A stretch of DNA of 64,000 nucleotides from Actinacidiphila epipremni. Its GTDB lineage: Bacteria > Actinomycetota > Actinomycetes > Streptomycetales > Streptomycetaceae. Shown here piece after piece: positions 7,563 to 15,307 of the stretch; within the stretch, counting starts at the first letter, position 1; each line of letters starts with the position of its first letter. The translations under genes and the position numbers were made by a program. The stretch is taken from positions 1-64,000 of the forward strand of contig NZ_JAATEJ010000030.1 in the NCBI RefSeq assembly GCF_012034175.1. Reading direction: 5' to 3'. The notes below the pieces were generated by a model. That model saw only the letters and a list, made by a program, of their open reading frames with translations. It searched no databases and had not been told where the DNA came from.

Positions 7563-9410
7563 TCAGTCCTCCGGGAGCGTTGCGTACGGGCTCTGCGGGA
7601 GGTCCACCAGGTGCTCGGGGATGTCGGCGAGGCAGCCGCGCAGGCGTTCGCCGAGGGCCTTGGCCTGGGGGTCCGCGCCGGTGGAGGCGGCGACGCCGTC
7701 GCCGAGGAGGCCGTGGACGACGAAGTTGACGGCCCGCAGGTTGGGCAGCTCGTGGCGGCTGACGGGCAGCCGGGCGGTCTCCGGGAGCAGGGCCCGCAGC
7801 CGGGGGACGTCGAGGTAGCCGCTCAGCCACTGGTAGCCGCGCTCGTCGCGGGCCCAGACCCCGACGTTGGCGTCGCCGCCCTTGTCGCCGGAGCGCGCCC
7901 CGAGCAGCGTGCCCAGCGGCAGCCGTACCGTCCGGCCCGAGCCCGGCTCGTACGGCTCGGGGCGCCCGGCCCGCCCGGCGTGGGGCAGCGCGGCCAGCGG
8001 CGGCTGGGGCTGCGGCGGTACGGCGTCGGCGGCGGGCGGTCCCGGCGGCACCTGGGGCGGTGCGGTCGGCGGTCGCGGTACCGCCAGCCGGGTCCCGTCG
8101 GCCAGTACGGCCACCGCCTCGACCTCCTGCGCCGCGATCAACGCCGGCCAGTGCACGCCGAATTCGGTGGCCCGCGCGCTCGCGTGCTCCAGGTACAGCC
8201 CCGGGTAGCCGGCGAGCGCCGACCCGGCGACGGCGGTGAAGAAGCCGCGCCCGGCGACCTCGGGGTCGGCGTCCTTGACGGTGAGGGTGAGCCGGTCGCA
8301 GCTCCCCCCGTGCTCGCGCCGCAGCTCGTACGCGGCGAAGCCGGCCGGGCCGCCGGTGGCGTCGCGCAGCGTGGCCTCGCAGAAGTCGGCCTTGGCGTCG
8401 AGGTCCAGCCCGGTGAGCACGAAGGTCGCCGCGTTGCGGTAGCCGCCGCGGTGGTTGAGGCACACCTTGAGGTGTTCCGGCGCGGGCTCCCCCGCGACGG
8501 GGCCGACCGCGACCCGGTCGGGGCCCTGCTGGCTGAGCCGTATCGTGTCGAAGCGGGCGACGACGTCGGCGTTGAGGTAGCGGGGGCGGTCGATCTCGTA
8601 GAGCAGTTGCGCGGTGACGGTGTCGACGGTGACCGCGCCGCCGGTGCCGGGGTGCTTGGTGATGACGCTGGAGCCGTCCGCGGCGACCTCGGCGATCGGG
8701 AAGCCGGGGTGGACGGGGTCGGGGATCTCGGTGAAGAAGGAGTAGTTGCCGCCGGTGGCCTGCGTGCCGCACTCGATGATGTGGCCGGCGGCGACCGCGC
8801 CGGCCAGCGCGTCCCAGTCGTCGAGGGCCCAGTCGTACGCCCAGGCGGCGGGGCCGACGACGAGGGAGGCGTCGGTGACCCGGCCGCAGATCACGACGTC
8901 CGCGCCCGCGCGCAGCGCCCGCGCGATGCCCCAGCCGCCGAGGTAGGCGTTGGCGGTGAGCGGCTGCACGCCGGAGCCGGCGAGCGGGACGCCGGTCGCG
9001 AGGTGGGCGAAGTCGTGGCCCGCCGCCTGGAGTCCGGGCAGCCGGGCCAGCAGGTCGTCGCCCTCGACGTGGGCGACCGCCGGGTGCAGCCCCGCCACGG
9101 CGGCCAGTTCGCGCAGCTTCGCGGCGAGCCCGGCCGGGTTGAGGCCGCCGGCGTTGACCACGACCTTGACGCCGCGCTCCAGGCAGCTGCCGAGCACATC
9201 GCGCATCTGGGCCAGGAAGGACAGCGCGTAGCCGGCCCCCGGGTCGCGGGCCCTGGCCTTCCAGAGCAGCATCATGGTCAGTTCGGCCAGGTAGTCGCCG
9301 GTGAGGACGTCGATCGGGCCGCCCTCGACCATTTCGCGCGCGGCCGACAGCCGGTCGCCGTAGTAGCCCGAGCAGTTCGCGATCCGCAGGGCCTGCCGCC
9401 GTACGCTCAC
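7563..9410 (-). CDS. AtuA-like acyclic terpene utilization protein (DUF1446)
   Basis: 615 residues. Residues 1 to about 450 match the DUF1446/AtuA domain (RIANCSGYYGDR start, GDYLAELTM, NAGGLNP, VICGRVTDAS, GGNYSFF). About 500-615 match the small AtuA-like ferredoxin-fold domain (LLGARSGDKGGDANVGVW). The two are joined by a proline-rich linker, a common fused form in actinomycetes. AtuA is linked to citronellol/geraniol degradation in Pseudomonas, but many actinobacterial homologues sit in acyl-CoA pathways, so the substrate is open. GTG start at 9410 with GGGAGAGA upstream. Confidence 0.85.
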   Translation of the reverse strand: MSVRRQALRIANCSGYYGDRLSAAREMVEGGPIDVLTGDYLAELTMMLLWKARARDPGAGYALSFLAQMRDVLGSCLERGVKVVVNAGGLNPAGLAAKLRELAAVAGLHPAVAHVEGDDLLARLPGLQAAGHDFAHLATGVPLAGSGVQPLTANAYLGGWGIARALRAGADVVICGRVTDASLVVGPAAWAYDWALDDWDALAGAVAAGHIIECGTQATGGNYSFFTEIPDPVHPGFPIAEVAADGSSVITKHPGTGGAVTVDTVTAQLLYEIDRPRYLNADVVARFDTIRLSQQGPDRVAVGPVAGEPAPEHLKVCLNHRGGYRNAATFVLTGLDLDAKADFCEATLRDATGGPAGFAAYELRREHGGSCDRLTLTVKDADPEVAGRGFFTAVAGSALAGYPGLYLEHASARATEFGVHWPALIAAQEVEAVAVLADGTRLAVPRPPTAPPQVPPGPPAADAVPPQPQPPLAALPHAGRAGRPEPYEPGSGRTVRLPLGTLLGARSGDKGGDANVGVWARDERGYQWLSGYLDVPRLRALLPETARLPVSRHELPNLRAVNFVVHGLLGDGVAASTGADPQAKALGERLRGCLADIPEHLVDLPQSPYATLPED

Positions 9411-9529
9411 CCGTCTCTCCCGTCACGTCGATCCCGGGCTTTGGACTGCGCCCGCATCATCCTTGCCGCCCTTCGCGGCGCGCAAGACCGCGCAAGGGGG
9501 GCACACGGGCGGGGTGGTTGAATCGCGGT

Positions 9530-10129
9530 ATGAGCGACGGTGCGGAAACGGCGGGGATCGCGGCGGACGGCGGGCGGACGGGGCAGGCGGCGGACGGGTC
9601 CGCCGGGCTCAGCGCGGACGAGGTCCTGGACATCGTCGACGAGCACGACGTCGTGGTCGGGCAGGCCCGGCGCGCGGAGGCGTACGCGCGCGGGCTGCGC
9701 CACCGTACGGCCTTCGTGCTCGTACGCGACGGTGCCGGACGGGTGTTCGTGCACCGGCGCACCGCCGGGAAGCTGGTCTTCCCCTCGCTGTACGACATGT
9801 TCGTCGGCGGCGTGCTGGGCACGGGCGAGTCGTACGACGAGGCCGCGCTCCGGGAGGCCGAGGAGGAGCTGGGCGTCAGCGGGCTGCCGCAGCCCGAGCC
9901 GCTGTTCCGCTTCCTGTACGAGGAGGACGGGCACAGCTGGTGGTCGGCGGTCTACCAGGTGCGGTGCGACCTGCCGGTGTCCCCGCAGGTGACGGAGGTC
10001 GCCTGGCACGGCTTCCTCACCGAGGAGGAGCTGGCCGGCCGGCTCACCGAGTGGGAGTGGGTGCCGGACGGCCTGGCCGCCTACCGCAGGCTGCGCGACT
10101 GGTGGGCGGAGCACCCGGAGCGGGCGTGA
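9530..10129 (+). CDS. Nudix hydrolase
   Basis: 199 residues with a complete Nudix box at 94-116: Gly94, Glu100, Arg108-Glu109, Glu112-Glu113, Gly115. The preceding segment (DIVDEHDVVVGQARRAEAY) and FVHRRTAGKLVFPSLYD resemble YfcD/IDI-like Nudix proteins. It probably hydrolyses a nucleoside-diphosphate-linked substrate using magnesium. The ATG at 9530 is preferred to TTG 9518 because the GGGGTGG stretch is directly abutting the latter. The first 30 residues are low complexity. Confidence 0.88.
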   Translation: MSDGAETAGIAADGGRTGQAADGSAGLSADEVLDIVDEHDVVVGQARRAEAYARGLRHRTAFVLVRDGAGRVFVHRRTAGKLVFPSLYDMFVGGVLGTGESYDEAALREAEEELGVSGLPQPEPLFRFLYEEDGHSWWSAVYQVRCDLPVSPQVTEVAWHGFLTEEELAGRLTEWEWVPDGLAAYRRLRDWWAEHPERA

Positions 10130-10153
10130 GGGCGGCTTCTTGACCGGGGCCGC

Positions 10154-10318
10154 GGCTTGGCCATGGGCGCGGGGCTCGGCATAGGGCGCAGGCTCGGCAA
10201 TAGGTGCAGTGCCCGGCCCAAGGGACAGGCTCGGCAATACGCGCACGGCCCGGCATAAGGCGCAGGCTCGGCCCAATGCGCAGGCTCGGCAATACGCAGC
10301 GGCGTGGCAATGTACGCA
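10154..10318. repeat. Nine-unit degenerate 18-19 bp tandem repeat
   Basis: Nine head-to-tail units starting at 10154, 10173, 10191, 10209, 10228, 10246, 10265, 10283 and 10301, consensus about GGCTCGGCAATAGGCGCA. Five units are the best conserved (10173, 10191, 10228, 10265, 10283). It fills the space between the Nudix stop and the convergent 109-residue membrane protein gene. No convincing coding frame crosses it. Confidence 0.85.
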
Positions 10319-10334
10319 GCCGCGCCGCGCGCCC

Positions 10335-10664
10335 TCACAGCAGCAGGAACCCCGCCAGGACGGACACCGCGTTCGCCGCCGCCGACGCGGCATAGGGCGC
10401 CGGGCCGCGCAGCCGCAGTGCGCGGGCGAGCAGCGCGCCCTCGACCAGCAGCACCGCGGCCTCCGCGGCGGCGAAGGCGGGCCAGTAGGCGCCGCCCGGC
10501 ACATGGCGGAGGAACCACCACAGCGGCGGGTGCGTCACAAGGTTGACCATCACGGCGACGCCTGCCGTACGCAGCGGCGGGGAGCCGGCCGCGGCGGCCA
10601 GCGCGGCCGTGTAGACGGGCACCTCGGTCGCGACGGTGAGGGCGAGGGCCACGGGGTACGACAC
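10335..10664 (-). CDS. Small integral membrane protein
   Basis: 109 residues, GTG start at 10664. Nearly all hydrophobic, with about three membrane spans: VALALTVATEVPVYTAALAAA, a central VNLVTHPPLWWFL, and AAEAAVLLVEGALLARAL into a C-terminal span. The THPPLWW motif is shared with small conserved actinobacterial membrane proteins of unknown role. Divergent from the larger membrane protein 29 bp away, so the two probably share a promoter region. Function not recognised. Confidence 0.72.
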   Translation of the reverse strand: MSYPVALALTVATEVPVYTAALAAAAGSPPLRTAGVAVMVNLVTHPPLWWFLRHVPGGAYWPAFAAAEAAVLLVEGALLARALRLRGPAPYAASAAANAVSVLAGFLLL

Positions 10665-10693
10665 GGCCGGATCGTGTCACGGGGAGGGAAGCG

Positions 10694-11755
10694 ATGGCCA
10701 GTGCGGGGGTGGCCGCCGGCGGGGTGCTCGGCCGGCGGCCATGGAGAGGCGCCAACGGCGCGGGCGCGGGCAGGGCAGGCGGGAACGGACCAGGCGGGGA
10801 CGAGGCCCGGGCGGTGGGCGCCGCGCCCGTCGCCGGCTTCGCGCTGCTGACCGTCGCCGTGCTGGCGCTGTCGCTGCGGATGCCGGCCGGCACCGCGGTG
10901 GTGGGCCTGGCGAGCCTCGGCATCCTGCACAATGTGCTGGAGCTGCGCTATATGGCGGGCCGTTTCGAGCAGGTGCTGAAGGGCCCGTTCCTGCGGCTGC
11001 TGGCCGTGCTGATCACCGGCGTCGTGGTGTGCCGGGTGCTGCCCGCGTCGGCCGGGACGCGCGACGCCGAGATCCTGCTGGCGTACGGGCTGCTCGCGGC
11101 GGCCTGCGCGTACGCGCTGCGGCACCGCCCGTGGGCGCTGGCCGCGGCGGGCGCGGGGATCGCCGCGGCGGCGACGGCGTCGCTGAGCTTCCCGGCGTAC
11201 CACTTCGTGGTGCTCACGCATCTGCACAACGTCGTGCCGCTGTTCTTCCTGTGGGAGTGGTCGCGCGGCATGCGGCGCGGGCGGCGGCTGTTCCGGGCCG
11301 TCCAGGTCGGGTGGGTCGTGGTGATCCCGGCGCTGATCCTGGCCGGCGCGCTGGACCCGCTGATGGGCGGCGGCTCGGACTGGACCAGGCGGCTCTCGGT
11401 GGCCTACACCCCGCCGGCCTGGCTGCACAGCGGCGCCGACCTGCGCTTCGTGACCGTCTTCGCGTTCATGGCGCTCATGCACTACCTGGTGTGGGTGTGG
11501 TTCATGCCGCGCTACGCGCCGGACACCACCGCCGCGTTCGAGCGGCGGGTACCGGTGCTGAACGCCCGCCGGGCATGGGCGCTGGGCCTGGGCGCGGGCG
11601 CGGCGCTCGCCGCGCTGTTCGTCAGCGACTACGACCAGGGCACGTCGCTCTACGCGGCGCTGGCCAGTTACCACGCCTATCTGGAATTCCCCGTCCTGCT
11701 GATGCTCGTCCTCGGGACGGGCCCGCGGACCGCCGCCACCGGAGGCGCCAAGTGA
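10694..11755 (+). CDS. Histidine-rich polytopic membrane protein, function unknown
   Basis: 353 residues with nine to ten predicted spans after a low-complexity 40-residue N-terminus. Histidines cluster in or next to spans: LGILHNVLELRY (about 75-86), YHFVVLTHLHNVVPLFFLWEW (about 173-193), ALMHYLVWVWF (about 258-268) and SYHAYLEFP near the C-terminus. This spacing suggests a membrane-embedded metal or haem site. It is faintly reminiscent of Brp/Blh carotenoid oxygenases, but that is speculation. GGAGGGAA ribosome site before the ATG. The 52-residue gene that follows overlaps its stop, so they are translationally coupled. Confidence 0.75.
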   Translation: MASAGVAAGGVLGRRPWRGANGAGAGRAGGNGPGGDEARAVGAAPVAGFALLTVAVLALSLRMPAGTAVVGLASLGILHNVLELRYMAGRFEQVLKGPFLRLLAVLITGVVVCRVLPASAGTRDAEILLAYGLLAAACAYALRHRPWALAAAGAGIAAAATASLSFPAYHFVVLTHLHNVVPLFFLWEWSRGMRRGRRLFRAVQVGWVVVIPALILAGALDPLMGGGSDWTRRLSVAYTPPAWLHSGADLRFVTVFAFMALMHYLVWVWFMPRYAPDTTAAFERRVPVLNARRAWALGLGAGAALAALFVSDYDQGTSLYAALASYHAYLEFPVLLMLVLGTGPRTAATGGAK

Positions 11756-11910
11756 TCGCGAACCGTTCCGCCGTGCTGCTCGCCGACATCGCGCCCGACC
11801 CGGACCGGGGGTCGGGCGGCGGGCACACCGCGCTGGTCGTGGTGTCCGTGATCCTCGTCGTGGCGGTGGTGGTGCTCGTGTACGCCGCGTTGCAGCGCCG
11901 CCGCCGATGA
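11752..11910 (+). CDS. 52-residue single-span membrane peptide
   Basis: GTG at 11752 overlaps the TGA of the preceding gene (GTGA), with GGAGG upstream inside that gene. It encodes a short soluble N-terminus (IANRSAVLLADIAPDPDRGS), one strongly hydrophobic span (TALVVVSVILVVAVVVLVYA) and a basic tail LQRRRR, so the C-terminus should face the cytoplasm. The coupling suggests it is an accessory subunit of the histidine-rich membrane protein. No family recognised. Confidence 0.62.
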   Translation: MIANRSAVLLADIAPDPDRGSGGGHTALVVVSVILVVAVVVLVYAALQRRRR

Positions 11911-12033
11911 GCCGGGCCCCCGGCACCGCGGGTGGGGCGCGGGGCCGGGGGTCCGCGGCGGGTCACGGGCAGGCGGAGGCGAAGGCGGGGGGCTCCGCGG
12001 GTGGGCCAGGACCTGACCGCTTAGTGTGGTCGG

Positions 12034-12447
12034 GTGAGCGTTTTCGACCAGCTGGACGCCGCTCGTGACGCCGTCCGGCTGTGGTTCGCGCCGGCCAGGG
12101 TCCAGGAGGAGGGCGAGACCCCGGACTACCGTTTCTCGCTCGCCAACGAGCGGACCTTCCTGGCCTGGATCCGCACCGCGCTCGCGCTGATCGGCGGCGG
12201 TTTCGCCGTCGACCAGTTCCTCACCGACCATCTGACGCACTGGGCGCGGGTCGCGCTCGCCCTCGCGCTGCTCGCGGGCGGGGTGGCGTGCACGCTGCGG
12301 GCGGTCAACCACTGGGTGCGGTGCGAGCGGGCGATGCGGCAGGGCGCGAACCTGCCGGTGTCCCGCTTCCCCGCGGTGCTGGCGCTGATCGTGGCGGTGA
12401 TCGCGCTGGCGATGGTGGGCGTGGTGGTCGCGGGCTGGGCGGGATGA
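12034..12447 (+). CDS. DUF202 (YidH-type) membrane protein
   Basis: 137 residues. It has the DUF202 signature DYRFSLANERTFLAWIRTALALIGGG before the first span, then two further spans (VALALALLAGGVACTL; LALIVAVIALAMVGVVVAG). GTG start at 12034. There is no clear ribosome site, but TAGTGT (12022-12027) lies 6 nt upstream, consistent with a leaderless transcript. It overlaps the next DUF202 gene by ATGA. Biochemical role unknown. Confidence 0.88.
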   Translation: MSVFDQLDAARDAVRLWFAPARVQEEGETPDYRFSLANERTFLAWIRTALALIGGGFAVDQFLTDHLTHWARVALALALLAGGVACTLRAVNHWVRCERAMRQGANLPVSRFPAVLALIVAVIALAMVGVVVAGWAG

Positions 12448-12770
12448 CCCGCCGGCAGCCGGTCGAGACCGACCGCGACCCGGGCCTGCAACCGGAGCGG
12501 ACCCGGCTGGCATGGCGCCGCACCACGCTGAGCTGCGCGGTGGTGGCGGTGCTCGCGGGCCGGCAGGCGCTGCCCGGCGGGAGCACGTACGTCACCCTCG
12601 CGGTGGGCCTGGCGGCGCTGGCCTTCCTGGTCTTCCTGCGGCTGGCGCACCGCCGGATACAGCAGCTGAACGCCGCGCAGCCAATCCTGCTGCCGGCCGG
12701 GTCGGCGCTGGCGGTGGCCGCCTGCATGCTGGGGCTCGCGCTCTTCGGCGCCGCGGTGGTGTGGTGGTGA
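12444..12770 (+). CDS. DUF202 membrane protein, second paralogue
   Basis: 108 residues, starting in the ATGA overlap with the previous gene. It has the short DUF202 signature GLQPERTRLAWRRTTLSC, then three spans (VVAVLAGRQALPG region, VTLAVGLAALAFLVFL, ALAVAACMLGLALFGAAVVWW). Paired long and short DUF202 genes are common in actinobacteria and may form a heteromeric complex (inference). It converges on the hypothetical gene at 12805. Confidence 0.86.
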   Translation: MTRRQPVETDRDPGLQPERTRLAWRRTTLSCAVVAVLAGRQALPGGSTYVTLAVGLAALAFLVFLRLAHRRIQQLNAAQPILLPAGSALAVAACMLGLALFGAAVVWW

Positions 12771-12804
12771 CCGGACGCCGGGCCCGGCGTCCGCGAGACC
12801 GCGC

Positions 12805-13707
12805 TCAGCGCCCCCGGCCGCGCAGGGCGCCGGCGAGCGCGCGTACGTCCCGGTCGGCGAAGGCCGGCTCCGCGGCGAGGGTACGGACCAGGCCGCCGCG
12901 TACGGCCCGGGTGCGGCCGGCCGCGACCAGGGCCAGCGACTCGCGCAGTGCCGAGGGCAGCTCGTCGTGGTGCCAGGGGGCGGTGGCGGCGTCGTCGAAC
13001 CAGCGCGTGGCGGGGAAGGCGCGGTGGAGCTTGGGCTGGTGGTCGCCGTAATAGGTCCAGACCCGGTACGGCAGCGAGACGTTGACGACGTGTCCGGCCG
13101 GCAGCGTACGCACCCAGGGCGCGGACTGCGGTGACTGCTGCCAGCGCCAGTGGTGCGGTGAGGTCCGGCCGCGGACGGTGACGCCGACGTAGCGCAGTTT
13201 GCGGCGGACGACCGGCCACGGCTCGCGGCTCTCGGCGATCCAGGCGGCCAGTTCGCGGTGCAGGGTGTCGAAGGTGCCGCCGCCGGCGACGACGTCTGCC
13301 AGCGCCACGGGCCGCCTGCGGCGGGCGAGGGCGTATGGTTCCAGGCCCGCGGCGGCCAAGTGCTCGCGCAGCCGGCGGCGCTCGCGCTGCCCGTAGCGGC
13401 CGTGCAGGCCGGACAGCGGCAGCCGGAGCAGCCGGACGGTGCCGTCGGCGTCCTCCAGGGCGCCGGTGAGCAGGTCGTACATGCTGTCGAGGGAGCGGCC
13501 GACGAAGCACAGATCGGCGGCGTGCGCGCGGGCCAGGACCTTGCCGGTGCAGACGGTCAGCTCCGGCAGGTGCCAGGGCTCGGCGGTGCCGGCCCCCGCG
13601 GCGAGCGTGCCGAGCCGCGCCTCGCGCGTGCCCCCGGAGCGGGACAGCGACCAGCGGTAGGGCTGCGGCGGGGCGGCGCGCTCGGGGGCCGGCGGGTGAG
13701 CGGTCAC
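12805..13707 (-). CDS. Conserved actinobacterial protein of unknown function
   Basis: 300 residues from a GTG at 13707; the frame runs on upstream but only through a tandem repeat. Notable segments are LTVCTGKVLARAHAADLCFV, GRSLDSMYDLLTGAL, RLLRLPLSGLHGRYG, a central SPHHWRWQQSPQSAPW, and NVSLPYRVWTYYGDHQPKLH. It is soluble, with no signal or spans. The central part somewhat resembles the phosphoribosyltransferase-like loop of stress proteins, but I cannot assign a family. It stands alone, convergent with the DUF202 pair. Confidence 0.7.
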   Translation of the reverse strand: MTAHPPAPERAAPPQPYRWSLSRSGGTREARLGTLAAGAGTAEPWHLPELTVCTGKVLARAHAADLCFVGRSLDSMYDLLTGALEDADGTVRLLRLPLSGLHGRYGQRERRRLREHLAAAGLEPYALARRRRPVALADVVAGGGTFDTLHRELAAWIAESREPWPVVRRKLRYVGVTVRGRTSPHHWRWQQSPQSAPWVRTLPAGHVVNVSLPYRVWTYYGDHQPKLHRAFPATRWFDDAATAPWHHDELPSALRESLALVAAGRTRAVRGGLVRTLAAEPAFADRDVRALAGALRGRGR

Positions 13708-13760
13708 GCGTCCCAGTGCAGCACCGCGGGAGGGTGCGGGCCAACGGGATTTCGGCGGGC

Positions 13761-13823
13761 GGCCGGTACGGGGGTACGGAGCCGGTACGCGGCCGGTACG
13801 GGGCCGGTACGGGGCCGGTACGG
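13761..13823. repeat. Short tandem repeat of about 10-11 bp (GGCCGGTACGG)
   Basis: Six imperfect copies of a GGCCGGTACG-type unit lie upstream of the hypothetical gene's start, within the 365-bp gene-free stretch 13708-14072. The rest of that stretch is GC-rich spacer up to about 13905, then the ohr promoter and dyad (13919-13974) and about 100 bp of leader. Confidence 0.75.
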
Positions 13824-13918
13824 GCTCGTGCGGGTCCTCGGGCCCGGTCCTGCGAGCCGGGGCGCGGGCGGACCGGGCGGGCGGACCGGGCCCACGCGTC
13901 TCACGATGCGTCACCTAC

Positions 13919-13974
13919 TTGACCGGTCGCGCCCCTCCCTGCCAGGATGGCGTCACCGGTTCAACCGGTGACGC
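13919..13974 (+). promoter_or_regulatory. ohr promoter with a perfect 12-bp dyad operator
   Basis: TTGACC (13919-13924) and CAGGAT (13943-13948) are separated by 18 bp, a good housekeeping-type promoter. Two bases on, GCGTCACCGGTT (13950-13961) is a perfect inverted repeat of 13963-13974 with a 1-nt centre, placed over the expected transcription start. A repressor bound there would block initiation. It does not resemble the AT-rich OhrR box I remember from Streptomyces, and no regulator gene is adjacent. Confidence 0.68.
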
Positions 13975-14072
13975 AGTCACCGAGGAGCCGGTCCCGGGCG
14001 GACACCCCGGCCGGGACGACCACGCGGCGGACGGCGACCGCGCGCCGCACACACATGAATGGGGCTCCTGCC

Positions 14073-14498
14073 ATGACCGTCAGCTACACCGCCACCGTGG
14101 ACGTCACCGGCGAGGGCCGCAACGGCGGCACCGCCCGCTCCGACGACGGCCTGCTGGAGCACGACCTGGCCATCCCCAAGGAGCTCGGCGGCGCCGGTAC
14201 GGCGACCAACCCCGAGCAGCTCTTCGCGGCCGGCTGGGCCGCCTGCTTCCTCGGCGCCCTCCGCCGGGCCGCGGCGCTGCGCAAGGTGCGGCTCACCAGC
14301 ACCGAGATCACCGCCGAGGTGACCCTCAGCCAGGACGAGGACGGCGAGTTCGGGCTGTCCGCCGCACTGCACCCGCGTATCGGCGGCGTCGACCAGCAGA
14401 CGGCGCAGGAACTCGCCGAAGCCGCGCACCAGATCTGCCCCTACTCCAAGGCGACCCGCGGCAACATCGCGGTGACCGTCACCGCGACCGCCGTGTGA
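14073..14498 (+). CDS. ohr: Organic hydroperoxide resistance protein (Ohr/OsmC family)
   Basis: 141 residues, exactly Ohr-sized from ATG 14073; an ATG at 14055 would add six residues. Thiol-dependent reduction of organic peroxides is expected from the two catalytic cysteines: FAAGWAACFLGAL (about residue 60) and the late ICPYSKATRGN (about 125), with the family RSDDGLLEHDL loop containing the conserved acidic residue near 30. Monocistronic, with a strong promoter and a dyad at the start site. Its 3' end overlaps the convergent DUF1275 gene by 20 bp. Confidence 0.93.
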   Translation: MTVSYTATVDVTGEGRNGGTARSDDGLLEHDLAIPKELGGAGTATNPEQLFAAGWAACFLGALRRAAALRKVRLTSTEITAEVTLSQDEDGEFGLSAALHPRIGGVDQQTAQELAEAAHQICPYSKATRGNIAVTVTATAV

Positions 14499-15231
14499 GC
14501 CGCGACCAGGACGCGGGTCCGCGTCCGGGTCCGGACCCGGGTCCGGACGCGGCGCGGGCGGCCAGCAGGGCGCATGCCACCAGCGCCACCGGGAGCACCC
14601 CGGCCCACGCCGGGGCCGTCCGCAGCACCGCCATGCAGATCCCCGCGCCCACGCTCATCGCACCGAGCCGGGCCGGCACCCAGCGGCTCGGCCGGCCGGC
14701 GCCCACGCCCTTGACGATGTACGTGGCCAGCGTGCCCGTCAGGTAGGTCGTGGGCGCGGCCGAGCGGCCGGCCGCGACCATGGCGGCGGCCTGGATGCCC
14801 ATCGCGGCGGCGGCCCCGAACTGCAGGGCGTTGCGGGCCGATTCACCCGGCGTGCCGCCGAGCGCCGCCCAGACCCCGGCGCCCGCGCCCAGCAGCGCCG
14901 CCTCCCCCGCCAGGCACGCCGTCACCCGCCCCGACCAGTGCGCGGGCGGGCTCGACGCGCGCCGGGTGAGCCCGGCGGTGACACCCGCGCCCAGCCCGAA
15001 GCCGCCGAGCGCCAGCACTGCCCCGGTCACGGCCGACCCCTGCGCGCGGCCGACCGCCATCCCGAGCAGCGCCAGATTGCTCGTCATGACCCCGGCGAAC
15101 ACCCGGTCCAGCGCGGTGAAGGAGATGGTCTCCACCGCCCCCGAGGCCGCCACGAGCAGCACCACGGCGAGACGCAGCGCGGTGCCGGGTGCGGCGGACT
15201 CCGCGGACCGCTCCGGAACGGGGTCACTCAC
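14479..15231 (-). CDS. DUF1275 (YoaK-type) membrane protein
   Basis: 250 residues with six to seven spans and the family start pattern AVVLLVAASGAVETISFTAL, then FAGVMTSNLALLGMAVG and GIQAAAMVAAGRSAAPTTYLTGTLA. GTG start. The C-terminal 30 residues are Gly/Pro/Ser-rich (repeats of the GTCCGG type in the DNA) and overlap ohr tail to tail. Family function unknown. Confidence 0.85.
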   Translation of the reverse strand: MSDPVPERSAESAAPGTALRLAVVLLVAASGAVETISFTALDRVFAGVMTSNLALLGMAVGRAQGSAVTGAVLALGGFGLGAGVTAGLTRRASSPPAHWSGRVTACLAGEAALLGAGAGVWAALGGTPGESARNALQFGAAAAMGIQAAAMVAAGRSAAPTTYLTGTLATYIVKGVGAGRPSRWVPARLGAMSVGAGICMAVLRTAPAWAGVLPVALVACALLAARAASGPGSGPGRGPASWSRLTRRSR

Positions 15232-15307
15232 GGTTCCGGAGTGTAACCCTTCGTGGCAGCCCTTTTACGGGGCAGGATCCGGCGCGGGCCCCGAACTCCC
15301 GTGCACC

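Noticed and set aside
9407-10504. Long minus-strand open frame across the Nudix gene and the 18-bp repeat, with Cys/Arg/Ala hexapeptides.
   Set aside because: It is antisense to a clear Nudix gene and its composition simply reflects GC-rich repeats.
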